Shown here piece by piece: positions 24,163 through 33,475 of a stretch of DNA of 64,000 nucleotides. The stretch comes from Streptomyces sp. NBC_01314. Its GTDB lineage: Bacteria; Actinomycetota; Actinomycetes; Streptomycetales; Streptomycetaceae. The first letter of the stretch is position 1, and each line of letters begins with the position of its first letter. The stretch spans positions 4,402,001 through 4,466,000 of the forward strand of contig NZ_CP108394.1 in the NCBI RefSeq assembly GCF_041435215.1, read 5' to 3'. The notes beneath the pieces were generated by a model. That model did no database searches and had not been told where the DNA came from. It saw nothing but the letters and a program-made list of their open reading frames with translations. The translations under genes were made by a program, and so were the position numbers.

Positions 24163-25743
24163 TCACTCCCACTCGATCGTCCCCGGGGGCTTGCTCGTCA
24201 CGTCGAGGACGACCCGGTTGACGTCCGCGACCTCGTTGGTGATGCGGGTGGAGATCTTCGCGAGGACCTCGTACGGCAGCCGGGACCAGTCGGCGGTCAT
24301 GGCGTCCTCGGAGGAGACGGGGCGAAGGACGATGGGGTGGCCGTAGGTGCGGCCGTCGCCCTGGACACCGACGGACCGGACGTCCGCCAGCAGCACCACC
24401 GGGCACTGCCAGATGTCACGGTCGAGGCCGGCGGCCGTCAGTTCCTCGCGGGCGATGGCATCGGCCTCGCGGAGCAGGTCGAGCCGGTCCTTGGTGACCT
24501 CGCCGACGATCCTGATGCCGAGGCCGGGACCGGGGAAGGGCTGGCGCTGGACGATCTCCTCCGGGAGCCCCAGCTCCTGGCCGACCATCCGGACCTCGTC
24601 CTTGAAGAGCTGGCGAAGCGGCTCGATCAGCTTGAACTCGAGGTCCTCCGGCAGGCCGCCCACGTTGTGGTGGGACTTGATGTTGGCCGTGCCGGTGCCG
24701 CCGCCGGACTCGACGACGTCCGGGTAGAGGGTGCCCTGGACGAGGAACGCCACCTCGGGGCCCTCGTCGGCGATGATCTCCGCCTGGGCCTGCTCGAAGA
24801 CGCGGATGAACTCGCGGCCGATGATCTTCCGCTTCTGCTCGGGGTCGGAGACCCCGGCGAGCGCCGTGAGGAACCGCTCCTCCGCGTCCACCACCTTCAG
24901 CTGGACGCCGGTCGCGGCGACGAAGTCCTTCTCGACCTGCTCGGTCTCGTTCTTGCGCATCAGACCGTGATCGACGTACACGCAGGTCAGCTGGGAGCCG
25001 ATGGCCTTCTGCACGAGGGCCGCGGCGACCGCGGAGTCCACACCGCCGGACAGGCCGCAGATCGCGCGCTTGTCGCCGACCAGCTCGCGGATGGCCTCGA
25101 CCTGCTCCTCGATGACGTTGCCGGTGGTCCAGCTCGGGGTGATGCCCGCGCCCCGGTAGAGGAAGTGCTCCAGGACCTGCTGGCCGTGCGTGGAGTGCAT
25201 GACCTCCGGGTGGTACTGGACGCCGTACAGCTTCTTCTCGTCGTTCTCGAAGGCGGCGACCGGTACGACGTCGGTGGACGCCGTCACCGTGAAGCCCTCG
25301 GGGGCGGCGGAGCAGGCGTCGCCGTGGGACATCCACACGGACTGCTCGTCGGGGGTCCCCTCGAAGAGGGTGCTGCCGGCCTTGGAGACGTGCAGGGGCG
25401 TACGGCCGTACTCGCGCGCCCCTGTGTTGTCGACCGTGCCGCCGAGGGTCGTGGCCATCAGCTGGAAGCCGTAGCACATGCCGAAGACGGGGACACCGGC
25501 CTCGAAGAGCGCGCGGTCGAGGCGGGGAGCGTTCTCGGCGTAGACCGAGGAGGGGCCGCCGGAGAGGATGATCGCCGCCGGGTTCCTGGCGAGCATCTCC
25601 GCGACCGGCATGGTGCTCGGCACGATCTCGCTGTAGACCCGGGCCTCGCGGACCCGTCGGGCGATGAGCTGGGCGTACTGGGCGCCGAAGTCGACGACCA
25701 GGACGGTGTCGGGGACGGCGGCAGCGGGGTTCGCTGATGACAC
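24163..25743 (-). CDS. guaA: GMP synthase (glutamine-hydrolysing)
   Basis: 526 residues, standard length. Class I glutamine amidotransferase domain with nucleophile in GMCYGFQ and catalytic His/Glu in YHPEV (about 1-205), ATP pyrophosphatase domain with P-loop SGGVDS (about 235) and the C-terminal GMP-synthase dimerisation domain ending TIEWE. It converts XMP to GMP with ATP and glutamine in the cytosol, the step after guaB, which lies elsewhere in this window. GTG start with GGAAGG 7 nt upstream. Confidence 0.97.
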   Translation of the reverse strand: MSSANPAAAVPDTVLVVDFGAQYAQLIARRVREARVYSEIVPSTMPVAEMLARNPAAIILSGGPSSVYAENAPRLDRALFEAGVPVFGMCYGFQLMATTLGGTVDNTGAREYGRTPLHVSKAGSTLFEGTPDEQSVWMSHGDACSAAPEGFTVTASTDVVPVAAFENDEKKLYGVQYHPEVMHSTHGQQVLEHFLYRGAGITPSWTTGNVIEEQVEAIRELVGDKRAICGLSGGVDSAVAAALVQKAIGSQLTCVYVDHGLMRKNETEQVEKDFVAATGVQLKVVDAEERFLTALAGVSDPEQKRKIIGREFIRVFEQAQAEIIADEGPEVAFLVQGTLYPDVVESGGGTGTANIKSHHNVGGLPEDLEFKLIEPLRQLFKDEVRMVGQELGLPEEIVQRQPFPGPGLGIRIVGEVTKDRLDLLREADAIAREELTAAGLDRDIWQCPVVLLADVRSVGVQGDGRTYGHPIVLRPVSSEDAMTADWSRLPYEVLAKISTRITNEVADVNRVVLDVTSKPPGTIEWE

Positions 25744-25919
25744 GGGGTGCCTTCCGGCGGTCGGGCGGGGGTCTGTGCGGTCGAGTCTACCGGGGTGCCG
25801 TCACGTGGGGCGGGCCACTGGCGGCTCCGCGCCCGGCCCCCAGGACCTTCGCCCACCGCCGTTCGACTCTCTCGGAGGAGGAGAGAACACCGCTGGAAAG
25901 CCATGGCATACTGACCCCC

Positions 25920-25991
25920 ATGCTCACGCACCCGACCTTCGTCTTTACCTATGGCAACCGGCCCACCGGCTGCCATGGTCGTGTTGCTTGA
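25920..25991 (+). CDS. Putative aromatic-amino-acid leader peptide
   Basis: 23-codon frame beginning MLTHPTFVFTYG, with two Phe and one Tyr codon clustered at positions 7-11. CATACT lies 8 nt before the ATG, so the transcript could start at the leader itself. It sits 117 bp upstream of chorismate mutase, overlaps hairpin 1 and is followed by a terminator-like hairpin 2, the usual layout of ribosome-mediated attenuation. Confidence 0.55.
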   Translation: MLTHPTFVFTYGNRPTGCHGRVA

Positions 25992-26046
25992 GCTACTGAC
26001 TAGCGACTTCCCCAGGCGCCCCGGGCCGACAAGGTCCGGGGCGTCT
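25951..26046 (+). promoter_or_regulatory. Candidate attenuator with two hairpins
   Basis: Hairpin 1: ATGGCAACCGG (25951-25961) with CCGGCTGCCAT (25966-25976), one mismatch, inside the leader frame. Hairpin 2: AGGCGCCCCGG (26014-26024) with CCGGGGCGTCT (26036-26046), one G-U pair, followed by GGCGTTTT. CGGCCC (25959-25964) can alternatively pair with GGGCCG (26023-26028), linking the two hairpins. Confidence 0.5.
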
Positions 26047-26108
26047 GGCGTTTTCCGGGTCTTGCCGCTTCGGGGAGCTTCCGCAGACTTTTGACGAGGA
26101 GCCCAGAG

Positions 26109-26396
26109 ATGACCATCACCTCCACCGAGAAGACCGGCGCCCGAACTTCCGAGGCGGCCGGTGTGATCAGCGGTGCCCGTGAGCGCATCGACGCGCTGGA
26201 CGACCGGATCATCGGCCTGATCCAGGAACGGGTGGCGGTCTCCGCCGTGATCCAGGAGGCCCGGATCGACTCCGGCGGCCGCCGGGTGAACCTCTCCCGC
26301 GAGATGGAGATCCTCGCCCACTACAGGGACGCCCTCGGCAAGCCCGGCACCGCGCTCGCCATGACCCTGCTGGAGCTGTGCCGGGGTCGCATCTGA
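26109..26396 (+). CDS. Chorismate mutase, AroQ type
   Basis: 95-residue all-helical chorismate mutase: helix 1 carries RERIDALDDRIIGLIQERVAVSAVIQEAR, with the conserved catalytic Arg and Lys/Arg positions, followed by the shorter helices 2 and 3 (NLSREMEILAHY, MTLLELCRGRI). It turns chorismate into prephenate for Phe and Tyr synthesis. GAGGAG lies about 7 nt before the ATG. No signal peptide, so cytosolic. The leader peptide and hairpins upstream fit control by aromatic amino acid supply. Confidence 0.92.
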   Translation: MTITSTEKTGARTSEAAGVISGARERIDALDDRIIGLIQERVAVSAVIQEARIDSGGRRVNLSREMEILAHYRDALGKPGTALAMTLLELCRGRI

Positions 26397-26921
26397 CCGG
26401 CGCGCGTACGTACGTCCGCCTTCTCACCCGCACGGCGCGTGACCGTCGCACGACACGCTTCGTTGGTGTCGGTGTCCGGGCCGGCCAGGTCCGGGCCCGA
26501 AAGAACCACGCGTGGCTCCGCTGGAGCGATGAGGCGTACGGATCGTGCCGTGCGCCGTGGGACCTCGCTCCAGGCTTGTGACCGGACGGCAGGGGACAGC
26601 GGCCCGGTCACGCGAGAGAACGGTCGGCTCCGGGGACGCCCGGGGCCGGCCGGCGGAATCTGTTCCGGGGCGGTCGAAGCGGTTACGGACGCCGTGGCCG
26701 TCCCTCACGACGCGGAACGGTCCGCGACCGACCGCCCTGGGGCCGACACCGGGCGCCCGCCCCCGGTGCACCGGGGCGCCGACCCCGGATCCACCTTCCG
26801 GACCAGCGGCGCGATCCCCCGGCGCCGCTTCGAGGCACCGGCGCCGCCCTGACGTCGGTGCTGACGCGGAAAGGCCCCGCGGCTTCCGTCCCGCGGGGCC
26901 CTCCGTCACGCCGTGGCCCGT
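26397..26921. other. Intergenic region after chorismate mutase
   Basis: 525 bp. Open frames of up to 160 codons exist on both strands but have low-complexity products, no ribosome sites and no recognisable motif. The right end holds the terminator of the minus-strand lipoprotein gene. Confidence 0.45.
26873..26900 (-). terminator. Terminator of the lipoprotein gene
   Basis: 10-bp perfect stem GGCCCCGCGG / CCGCGGGGCC with an 8-nt loop, 22 bp past the stop of 26922-27659. Confidence 0.75.
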
Positions 26922-27659
26922 TCAGCCGGCGAGCTTCTCCACCTTCGCGACCTGCGCGTCGAGGATCTCGGCCGGCACCTCGGCCTTGTCCGCGTCGAGC
27001 ATGTTCATCGAGGAGAACTCGATGAGCGTCGAGCCGACGCGCACCACCGTGAAGGACATCGGGATCTTCGCACCCTCGATGTCGCCCTTCAGCTTGTACG
27101 AGACGGCCTCGTCGCCCTGCTCGGGGGCGGTGAGAGTCTCGATCTCGGTGTACTTGTTGCCGACGTGCTCGTATCCGTCGCAGCTCTCCGTCGCCTTGCG
27201 CAGGTCGGCCATCACCTTCTCGGCGTCGCTCTGCTCGTGCGCGGCGAGGGCGAGGGCGATGACGCTGGCGGAGAGCTCGTCCACCGAGGTGACTCGGAGT
27301 CCCGCGCGGGCCTTCGCCTGCGGGTCGGAGGTGAAGAAGAACATGTTCGCGAGGGGCTGGCAGGCGGCCGGCTCCGCGGGAACGGCCTCGGCGGGCATTT
27401 CCTCCGCGGACATGTCGCTGATCTTGTAGCCCTTGACGTCACCCTTCGTGAGGGCGGCCTCCTTCAGCTGGGCCTCGGTCAGCGCGGCCTTCCCGGCCCC
27501 GTCCTGCTCGTCCTTCGCGTCCCCGGCGGCCGAGGCGGTGCCGGCGACCGACGGCTTCGCGTCCGCGCCCTCGTCGCCGCCCCCACCACAGGCCGCGGTG
27601 AACCCCAGCGCGGCCGCGACCGAGACGGCCACCGCCGCCCGCGACATCTTCGACTTCAT
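26922..27659 (-). CDS. Secreted lipoprotein of unknown function
   Basis: 245 residues. Signal peptide MKSKMSRAAVAVSVAAALGF followed by TAAC, the lipidated Cys near residue 24, then a Gly/Asp/Ala linker and a globular domain (about 75-245) with alternating strands and helices, similar in size to the extracellular sensor domains of Streptomyces kinases, but no family is identified. The start at 27659 has GGGGGAC directly upstream; the initiation region is duplicated (GTGGGGGAC-GTG-AAG then GTGGGGGAC-ATG-AAG), so GTG 27674 is an in-frame alternative adding five residues. Confidence 0.75.
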   Translation of the reverse strand: MKSKMSRAAVAVSVAAALGFTAACGGGGDEGADAKPSVAGTASAAGDAKDEQDGAGKAALTEAQLKEAALTKGDVKGYKISDMSAEEMPAEAVPAEPAACQPLANMFFFTSDPQAKARAGLRVTSVDELSASVIALALAAHEQSDAEKVMADLRKATESCDGYEHVGNKYTEIETLTAPEQGDEAVSYKLKGDIEGAKIPMSFTVVRVGSTLIEFSSMNMLDADKAEVPAEILDAQVAKVEKLAG

Positions 27660-27871
27660 GTCCCCCACCTTCACGTCCCCCACCCTTACGGCTTTCATCA
27701 CATGCCCCACAGAGGCCTCACAGGCCACATCAGATCATGTGCGCGACGGGGTGCCACAACCGGTTTCGGGTATCACTTCAGCCTCAGCGACATGTGACTC
27801 ACGTCACGCGAAAAAACTGTGATCGCAAGGGCAACCCTTCACACGACTCACCAGTCACACCTGGCACACGA

Positions 27872-27911
27872 GAGAAGGACCCGCACTCGGAGGGGGGTGC
27901 GGGTCCTTCTC
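27872..27911 (-). terminator. Strong terminator hairpin of the GMC oxidoreductase gene
   Basis: 15-bp perfect stem, left arm 27872-27886 (GAGAAGGACCCGCAC) and right arm 27897-27911, 10-nt loop, ending 6 bp before the gene's stop codon. Confidence 0.85.
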
Positions 27912-27916
27912 CGCTG

Positions 27917-29719
27917 TCACTTCTCCTGTGCCGATCGCGGCGGCACCGTCGGCACCGGTACCAGCGGCAGCCGCAGCGCGCCGAAGGCGTCCGCCGGGAC
28001 CGCCGGGTGCAGGGGCTCCACCGGGCCGAGACGTTCGTAGCCGGCGCCGGGGGCGGGGCGGTGGTCGGGCTCGCCGTTGTTGGGCCAGTACGACATCGCG
28101 CGCTCGGCCTGCGCGGTGATGGTCAGGGACGGGTTCACGCCCAGGTTCGCGGAGACGGCCGCGCCGTCGACGACGGAGATGCCGGGGTGGCCGTAGAGGC
28201 GGTGGTACGGGTCGATGACGCCGTCGGCCGCGGTGGCACCGATGGGGCAGCCGCCGAGGAAGTGCGCGGTGAGGGGGGTGCCCATCAGCTCGCCCACATT
28301 GCTGCCGGCGAAGCCGTTGATCTCCGCGGCGATGGTGGAGGCGGCCGTCGAAGCGGCCTCGATCTGCTTGGGGTTGGGCGCGCCATGGCCCTGACGTGCC
28401 GTCAACAGGCCTTTGCCCAGGCCCTTCGGCTTCAGATGCGTCGACAGGGAGTTGTCCAGAGACTGCATGACCAGGCCGATGATGGTCCGCTCCGACCAGC
28501 GGCGATTGGAGAGGGAACGGGCCACCAGCAAGGGGTGTTTCGCGGCGTGCGCCAGCCAGCCGAGCACGCGGGAGGCGTCCGACGCGGTGCCGCCCGCGTA
28601 CGGGACCTGGAGGATCGACAGGCCACCCATCGCGTTGGAGCCCCTGCCGTAGCGGACCGGCTCGATGTGGGTGTTCTCGTCGGGGTGGATGGAGGAGGTG
28701 ATCGCCACGCCGCGGGTGAAGTCGACCTCGGGCGCGCCGTGGGCCTTGCGGTAGCGGCGCCTGTCGGTCTGGGCGCCGACCAGGGCCTCCGAGTTGGTGC
28801 GGGTCAGCATGCCCAACCGGTCCGAGATGTGCGGCAGTTGGCCGTTCGCCTTCATACGGTGCAGCAGGGTCTGGGTGCCGTAGGTGCCGGCCGCGAGGAC
28901 GACGCGGCGGGCCTTCAGCACCCGGGAGGCACCCTTGCGGCGCTTGTCGGTCGGGAGGGTCGTGACGGCGTAGCCGCCCTGCGAGTCCTCGGTGAGGGCG
29001 ACGACCGTGGTCATCGGGTGGACGACCGCGCCCGCCTTCTCGGCGAGGTGGAGGTAGTTCTCGTTGAGGGTGTTCTTCGCGCCGTGGCGGCAGCCGGTCA
29101 TGCACTCGCCGCACTCGGTGCAGGCGTTGCGGGCGGGGCCCGCGCCGCCGAAGTAGGGGTCCGCCACCTGGTCGCCTGGGACCGCCTTCGCCTTGCCGTC
29201 GGCGTCCTCGCCGTCGCCGAAGAAGACGCCGACCGGGGCGAGGTGGAAGCTGTCACCGACGCCCATCCGCTCGGCGGCGGCCTTCAGGTGCACGTCCGAG
29301 GGGGTCATCGTCGGGTTGAGCCGTACGCCGAGCATGCGGCGGGCCTGGTCGTAGTACGGCTTCAGCTCCTCCTGCCAGTCGGTGATGTCCTTCCACTGCG
29401 GGTCCTCGAAGAACGGTTTCGGCGGTACGTAGAGGGTGTTGGCGTAGTTGAGGGAGCCGCCGCCCACGCCGGCTCCCGCCAGCACCATGACGTTGCCGAG
29501 CAGGTGGATGCGCTGGAGGCCGTACATGCCGAGGGCCGGGGCCCACAGGTAGTTCTTCAGGTCCCAGGAGTTCCTGGGGAGGGTGGCGCGGGTGAAGCGG
29601 CGGCCCGCTTCGAGGACGCCGACTCGGTAACCCTTCTCGGTCAGGCGCAGGGCGGTGACCGAACCGCCGAAGCCCGATCCGACCACGATGACGTCGTAGT
29701 CGTAAGCGTCTTGAGGCAC
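27917..29719 (-). CDS. GMC family FAD oxidoreductase (ChoD-like)
   Basis: 600 residues. N-terminal Rossmann FAD site VVGSGFGGS (about 11-19) with the acidic end of strand 2 (VLEAG), GMC signature GAGVGGGSLNYANT, and C-terminal HFLGG (His486) and NPSLTITAQAERA (active site and FAD closure). A four-Cys stretch CTECGECMTGC (about 200-210) is typical of the mycobacterial ChoD-type branch. Annotated in relatives as choline dehydrogenase or cholesterol oxidase; the substrate cannot be settled from sequence. GTG start 29719 with GAGGAG 6 nt upstream. It follows the aldehyde dehydrogenase gene by 86 bp on the same strand, so the alcohol-to-aldehyde-to-acid order is plausible. Confidence 0.88.
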   Translation of the reverse strand: MPQDAYDYDVIVVGSGFGGSVTALRLTEKGYRVGVLEAGRRFTRATLPRNSWDLKNYLWAPALGMYGLQRIHLLGNVMVLAGAGVGGGSLNYANTLYVPPKPFFEDPQWKDITDWQEELKPYYDQARRMLGVRLNPTMTPSDVHLKAAAERMGVGDSFHLAPVGVFFGDGEDADGKAKAVPGDQVADPYFGGAGPARNACTECGECMTGCRHGAKNTLNENYLHLAEKAGAVVHPMTTVVALTEDSQGGYAVTTLPTDKRRKGASRVLKARRVVLAAGTYGTQTLLHRMKANGQLPHISDRLGMLTRTNSEALVGAQTDRRRYRKAHGAPEVDFTRGVAITSSIHPDENTHIEPVRYGRGSNAMGGLSILQVPYAGGTASDASRVLGWLAHAAKHPLLVARSLSNRRWSERTIIGLVMQSLDNSLSTHLKPKGLGKGLLTARQGHGAPNPKQIEAASTAASTIAAEINGFAGSNVGELMGTPLTAHFLGGCPIGATAADGVIDPYHRLYGHPGISVVDGAAVSANLGVNPSLTITAQAERAMSYWPNNGEPDHRPAPGAGYERLGPVEPLHPAVPADAFGALRLPLVPVPTVPPRSAQEK

Positions 29720-29805
29720 GTTTGCTCCTCGTTGAGTGTCCGTGCGGGCCGTCCGTGGTCGCTCGCGCCGTTCCCCGTGCCGCGCCCCCGAAAGGGGGCG
29801 CGCCT

Positions 29806-31437
29806 TCAGCGCAGCCTCAGTGCCTTCATCACCCTCAGGCTGCGGCTCATGAACTGGGCGTACTTCTCGTCGTCCATGCCGAGGGACGGGGCCATCGGGA
29901 GCAGGCGCTGCTGGGCGACCGTCTGGGCCTCGGTGTACTTGAGGATGCCCTCGGAGCCGTGGCGGCGGCCGAGGCCGGAGTCCTTCATGCCGCCCATCGG
30001 GGACTGGACGCTGCCGTAGGCGGAGGCGTAGCCCTCGTTGACGTTGACGGTGCCGGCGCGTACGCGGGAGGCGACCTCGCGGCCGCGGCGGCCGTCCTTG
30101 GTCCAGACGGAGGCGTTGAGGCCGTACGCCGTGGAGTTGGCCTCCGCGACGGCTTCGTCCTCGTCCGTGAAGCGGTAGATGGAGACGACCGGACCGAAGG
30201 TCTCCTCCGTGCACACGGACATGGGTTCCGTGACGCCGTCGAGGATCGTGGGCTCGTAGAAGTAGGGGCCGATGTCGGGGCGGGCCACGCCGCCCGCGAC
30301 GACCTTCGCGCCCTTCTCCACGGCCTCGTCGACGTGGCGGGTGACGGTCTCCAGCTGGCGTTCGCCGACGAGGGAGCCCATCTCGGCGCCGTACGCGAGG
30401 GACTTGCCGAGGCGCATGGCCTTGGTACGGGCGGCGAAGCGCTCCAGGAAGGCGTCGGCGACGGACTCGTGGACGTACAACCGCTCGATGGAGATGCAGA
30501 GTTGGCCGGCGGAGGAGAAGCAGGCGCGGACGGCGCCCGCGGCCGCCTTCTCGATGTCGGCGTCCTGAAGGACCAGCATCGCGTTCTTGCCGCCGAGTTC
30601 GAGGGAGACGCCGACGAGTCGGGCGGCGGCGCCCTGGGCGACCTCGCGGCCGGTGCGGGTGGAGCCGGTGAAGGAGACGTAGTCGGCGTGCCTGACGACC
30701 TCGGGGCCGATGACGGGGCCCTCGCCGAGGACGACCTGGAAGACATCGGCGGGCAGCCCGGCCTCGATGAGCAGGTCACGGGCCCACAGGGCGGTCAGGC
30801 AGGTCTCCGTGTCGGGCTTCATCACGACCGCGTTGCCCGCGACGAAGGCCGGGATCGCGTCGCCGACCGAGAGTTCGAGCGGGTAGTTCCAGGGGGCGAT
30901 CTGACCGATCACACCGCGCGGGTGGCGGAGTTCGGTGACCTTGGTGAGCGTCGGTACGGCGCCGGTGTGCCGCTTCGGCTTCAGGTAGAAGGGGGCCTTG
31001 CGCCCGTAGTGGCGGGCGGCGACCGCGACGGCCTGGACCTCCTCGTGGGCGTGGAGGCGGGCCTTGCCGGTCTCCAGCTGGATGAGGTCGAGCACCTCGG
31101 CCTGGCGTTCCAGCACCAGGTCGTGGAAGCGGAGGAGGACGGCGGCCCGCTCGCGCACGGGACGCTGGGCCCAGACGGCCTGGGCGGCGCGGGCCCGCTC
31201 GTAGGCCTTCTCCACGTCCTCGGGGGTGGACTCCGGCAGGTCGGCCAGCTTCTCGCCGGTGAACGGCGTGTGGTTGGCGGTCCGGCCGGAGCCGGCCACG
31301 CCCTTGGTGAGCTGGGCGACCAGTTCCGGAGTGACCACGTCGGCGGCGGTACGGGCGCCCTGCGGCGCCGCCGCGAGGGGGTTGGTGCCGGTCGTCCGTG
31401 CCGTGCCGGTCTTTTCGGGGGCCTGCGAGTCCGTCAT
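29806..31437 (-). CDS. gabD2: Succinate-semialdehyde dehydrogenase (NADP+), aldehyde dehydrogenase family
   Basis: 543 residues. Catalytic Glu280 (LELGGKN) and Cys314 (GQLCISIERL), cofactor region PWNYPLELSVGDAIPA and FTGSTRTGREVA, and the C-terminal PMGGMKDSGLGRRHG all mark an NAD(P)-dependent aldehyde dehydrogenase of the GabD2/SSADH group. It oxidises succinic semialdehyde to succinate, linking GABA breakdown to the TCA cycle; other aldehydes are possible. It has an N-terminal extension of about 45 residues rich in Thr, Ala and Gly. ATG 31437 lacks a good ribosome site. Confidence 0.88.
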   Translation of the reverse strand: MTDSQAPEKTGTARTTGTNPLAAAPQGARTAADVVTPELVAQLTKGVAGSGRTANHTPFTGEKLADLPESTPEDVEKAYERARAAQAVWAQRPVRERAAVLLRFHDLVLERQAEVLDLIQLETGKARLHAHEEVQAVAVAARHYGRKAPFYLKPKRHTGAVPTLTKVTELRHPRGVIGQIAPWNYPLELSVGDAIPAFVAGNAVVMKPDTETCLTALWARDLLIEAGLPADVFQVVLGEGPVIGPEVVRHADYVSFTGSTRTGREVAQGAAARLVGVSLELGGKNAMLVLQDADIEKAAAGAVRACFSSAGQLCISIERLYVHESVADAFLERFAARTKAMRLGKSLAYGAEMGSLVGERQLETVTRHVDEAVEKGAKVVAGGVARPDIGPYFYEPTILDGVTEPMSVCTEETFGPVVSIYRFTDEDEAVAEANSTAYGLNASVWTKDGRRGREVASRVRAGTVNVNEGYASAYGSVQSPMGGMKDSGLGRRHGSEGILKYTEAQTVAQQRLLPMAPSLGMDDEKYAQFMSRSLRVMKALRLR

Positions 31438-31542
31438 GACGCGCAGGGTATTCCGGACCGGACGACTTTGGGTACCCGGCGGTAACAGGGATTCGCCGGG
31501 CGCACACACCGCGCCAGTGATCGCTGGCAACGAAGTCGCTGA

Positions 31543-31707
31543 TCAGCGCGGCGGGCGGTGCCGTGCGGGCGCGAATGCGGCGTCGATCACCCCGTTCGAA
31601 ACTTCGGCCGCTCCCCTGCTCACGGAGCTTCGGCCGGCCCGCGCGCCCGCGAACACCCCGCTGTCGTACCGATGCGCGTCGTGCGGCTGTTCGCCGTCGT
31701 CGCTCAT
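31543..31707 (-). CDS. Possible small protein
   Basis: 54 codons starting MSDDGEQPHDAHRYDSG, with GAGGGG just before the ATG and strong GC at third codon positions. It lies 31 bp after the lipid kinase gene on the same strand and ends in the palindrome CGCTGATCAGCG (31538-31549). No similarity is recognised. The rest of 31438-31738 shows no gene. Confidence 0.35.
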   Translation of the reverse strand: MSDDGEQPHDAHRYDSGVFAGARAGRSSVSRGAAEVSNGVIDAAFAPARHRPPR

Positions 31708-31738
31708 GCCCCTCACCGCCGGCCGGTGGACCGGACGG

Positions 31739-33130
31739 CTAACGCCACCGGTCCCACAACCGCTGGGCCCACCCGTACCGTTCGCGGTGCTTGGGCAGGG
31801 CCGTGCGGCCGACCGCGGCGGCGAGCTTGCGCAGCCGTCGCCAGTCCAGGGGCGGCTTGGGCTCGGGGACGCCGGGGCGGTCGCGGGGCACGCGGACGCG
31901 CAGGGCCTTCGCCGAGACCCGGCAGTGGACGGGGGTGGGCAGGAGGAGCGCCTCGCCGTCGACGCCGACCTCGATCTCGGGCCGGTCGGCCTCGACGACG
32001 ATCTCGTCGGCGACGAGGAGGCTGAGCCCTGGAGCGTTCGGACCGAGCACGAGCCCCGCGGCCTCGGCGGCGCTGTCGACACGGACGCCGACGACGCCCA
32101 GTACCCCGGCGTCCAGCCGTTCGCGGCGGCCGAGGCCGACGAGGTCGTCGCTGCGGTAGACGTTGTTGCTGACGAGGACGGCCTGGGGCGCGTCGATGAC
32201 GGCATCCCCGATGCGGGCGGTGAGCCGCGGTCCCCGCTGGTGCGTGAGCAGTTCGGGCAGCAGCTGCAGGGTGGTGCGGACCTTGTCGTCGCGGTAGGCG
32301 GGGCTCTGCACGACGGCGGCGTACGCGCCGAAGGAGGCGTTGTTGACGAAGGGATGGCCGCTGGCGTAGCCGAGGTCGACGTGGAGTTCGACGCCCTTGT
32401 CCGTGAGGGCGTCGAGGCAGGCGGCGGGGTTGTCGCGGTCGAGGCCGAGGTCCATGGCGAAGTGGTTGCGGGTGCCGGCGGAGATCACGAGGAGGGGGAC
32501 GTCGTACGCCGCCGCGATGGCGGCGACCTGGGCCTGGGTGCCGTCGCCGCCCGCGACGCCGAGCAGGTCGGCGCCGTTCCTGACGGCGTCGCGGGCCAGT
32601 ACGGCGACGTCCTCGTGGTGCGCGGGGTCGAGCAGATGGACCGTGGCGCCGAGTCGCTCGGCCCTCTCCTTCAGCCGGAAGCTCCCGACTTTTCCGCCCC
32701 CCGACCTGGGGTTCATGATGAGGAAGGGGCGGGTGGGGGCGGGGGTGCGGTGCTCGGGCACGTGCACCTGGTGGGACTTGGTGCTGCTGAGGGCGAACTT
32801 GCCGGACCAGACGGCGACGGCCCACAGGGCGGCGGAGACGATCACGACCCACAGCAGGTTGACGGCGGCGAACCACCAGATGACGCCGACCGGCGCGGCC
32901 ACGGCCAGCGCGCCCGCCGCGATCCGGACGGCGCCGCGGTGGACCAGGACCCACCACAGCGCGGCCACGGTGAGGCCGGCGCCCAGCACGACGCCGGCGA
33001 CGAGCAGGAGGCTCGCCTCGCGTGCGGAGCCGAGCGGCAGCAGTACGGCGAGCACGGCGCAGCCGAGTGCGGCCCTGGCCGCCCAGCGCTGTCTCGCGTG
33101 AGCCCGCACGTCCAGGTGTTCGATGCCCAC
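31739..33130 (-). CDS. Diacylglycerol/sphingosine-type lipid kinase
   Basis: 463 residues. Three to four N-terminal TM helices (about 20-35, 40-65 and 72-115) precede a DAGK/LCB5 catalytic domain with the nucleotide motif NPRSGGGK (about 162), GGDGT (about 215) and SAGTRNHFAMDLG. It probably phosphorylates diacylglycerol or a related lipid at the membrane. Most bacterial homologues of this class (DgkB, YegS) lack the TM region, so the fused membrane domain is a distinguishing feature seen in actinobacteria. GTG start 33130 with GAAGGG about 9 nt upstream. Confidence 0.85.
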   Translation of the reverse strand: MGIEHLDVRAHARQRWAARAALGCAVLAVLLPLGSAREASLLLVAGVVLGAGLTVAALWWVLVHRGAVRIAAGALAVAAPVGVIWWFAAVNLLWVVIVSAALWAVAVWSGKFALSSTKSHQVHVPEHRTPAPTRPFLIMNPRSGGGKVGSFRLKERAERLGATVHLLDPAHHEDVAVLARDAVRNGADLLGVAGGDGTQAQVAAIAAAYDVPLLVISAGTRNHFAMDLGLDRDNPAACLDALTDKGVELHVDLGYASGHPFVNNASFGAYAAVVQSPAYRDDKVRTTLQLLPELLTHQRGPRLTARIGDAVIDAPQAVLVSNNVYRSDDLVGLGRRERLDAGVLGVVGVRVDSAAEAAGLVLGPNAPGLSLLVADEIVVEADRPEIEVGVDGEALLLPTPVHCRVSAKALRVRVPRDRPGVPEPKPPLDWRRLRKLAAAVGRTALPKHRERYGWAQRLWDRWR

Positions 33131-33475
33131 GCTCGCTCGCCCTTCGCGCCGATCATGCACTTGACACGGCATGTTAGGCGCAAGAGGCCGCACAAGGCGA
33201 TGGCTCCCGGACACCGGCCACGTCCCCCCTCGGCCGTCTTCACCACACAGCGAAGGGCGACACACGGCCAGAAAATCCCATGAATGCTTTCGATCCGGTC
33301 ATTTCTCCCCAACTGCCTTACCCCGCTTGGCATTTGTTAGAGCGAGCCGCCTATAGTCCGGCTTGCTCGCGCGAGCAGGCCGTGCGGGCGCTCCCCCGTC
33401 GCGGACGTTCCGGCCGGATCCCACGCCCGGGGACGACAATCGCCTGCCGTCGGATCGTTCGAAGGACAGGTGGCC
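33131..33475. other. Divergent promoter region
   Basis: 345 bp between the lipid kinase and the hydrolase genes. Moderately AT-rich around 33290-33360, where the plus-strand promoter candidate lies. No gene is supported. Confidence 0.5.
33327..33357 (+). promoter_or_regulatory. Candidate promoter of the hydrolase gene
   Basis: TTGGCA (33327-33332) and TATAGT (33352-33357) with a 19-nt spacer, about 118 bp before the GTG start. Confidence 0.45.

Noticed and set aside
24337..25737. 466-codon frame antisense to guaA
   Set aside because: Shadow of guaA in a GC-rich genome; low-complexity product.
26424..26909. Open frames of about 140-160 codons on both strands
   Set aside because: Low-complexity composition, no ribosome site and no known motif; likely the usual open frames of GC-rich DNA.
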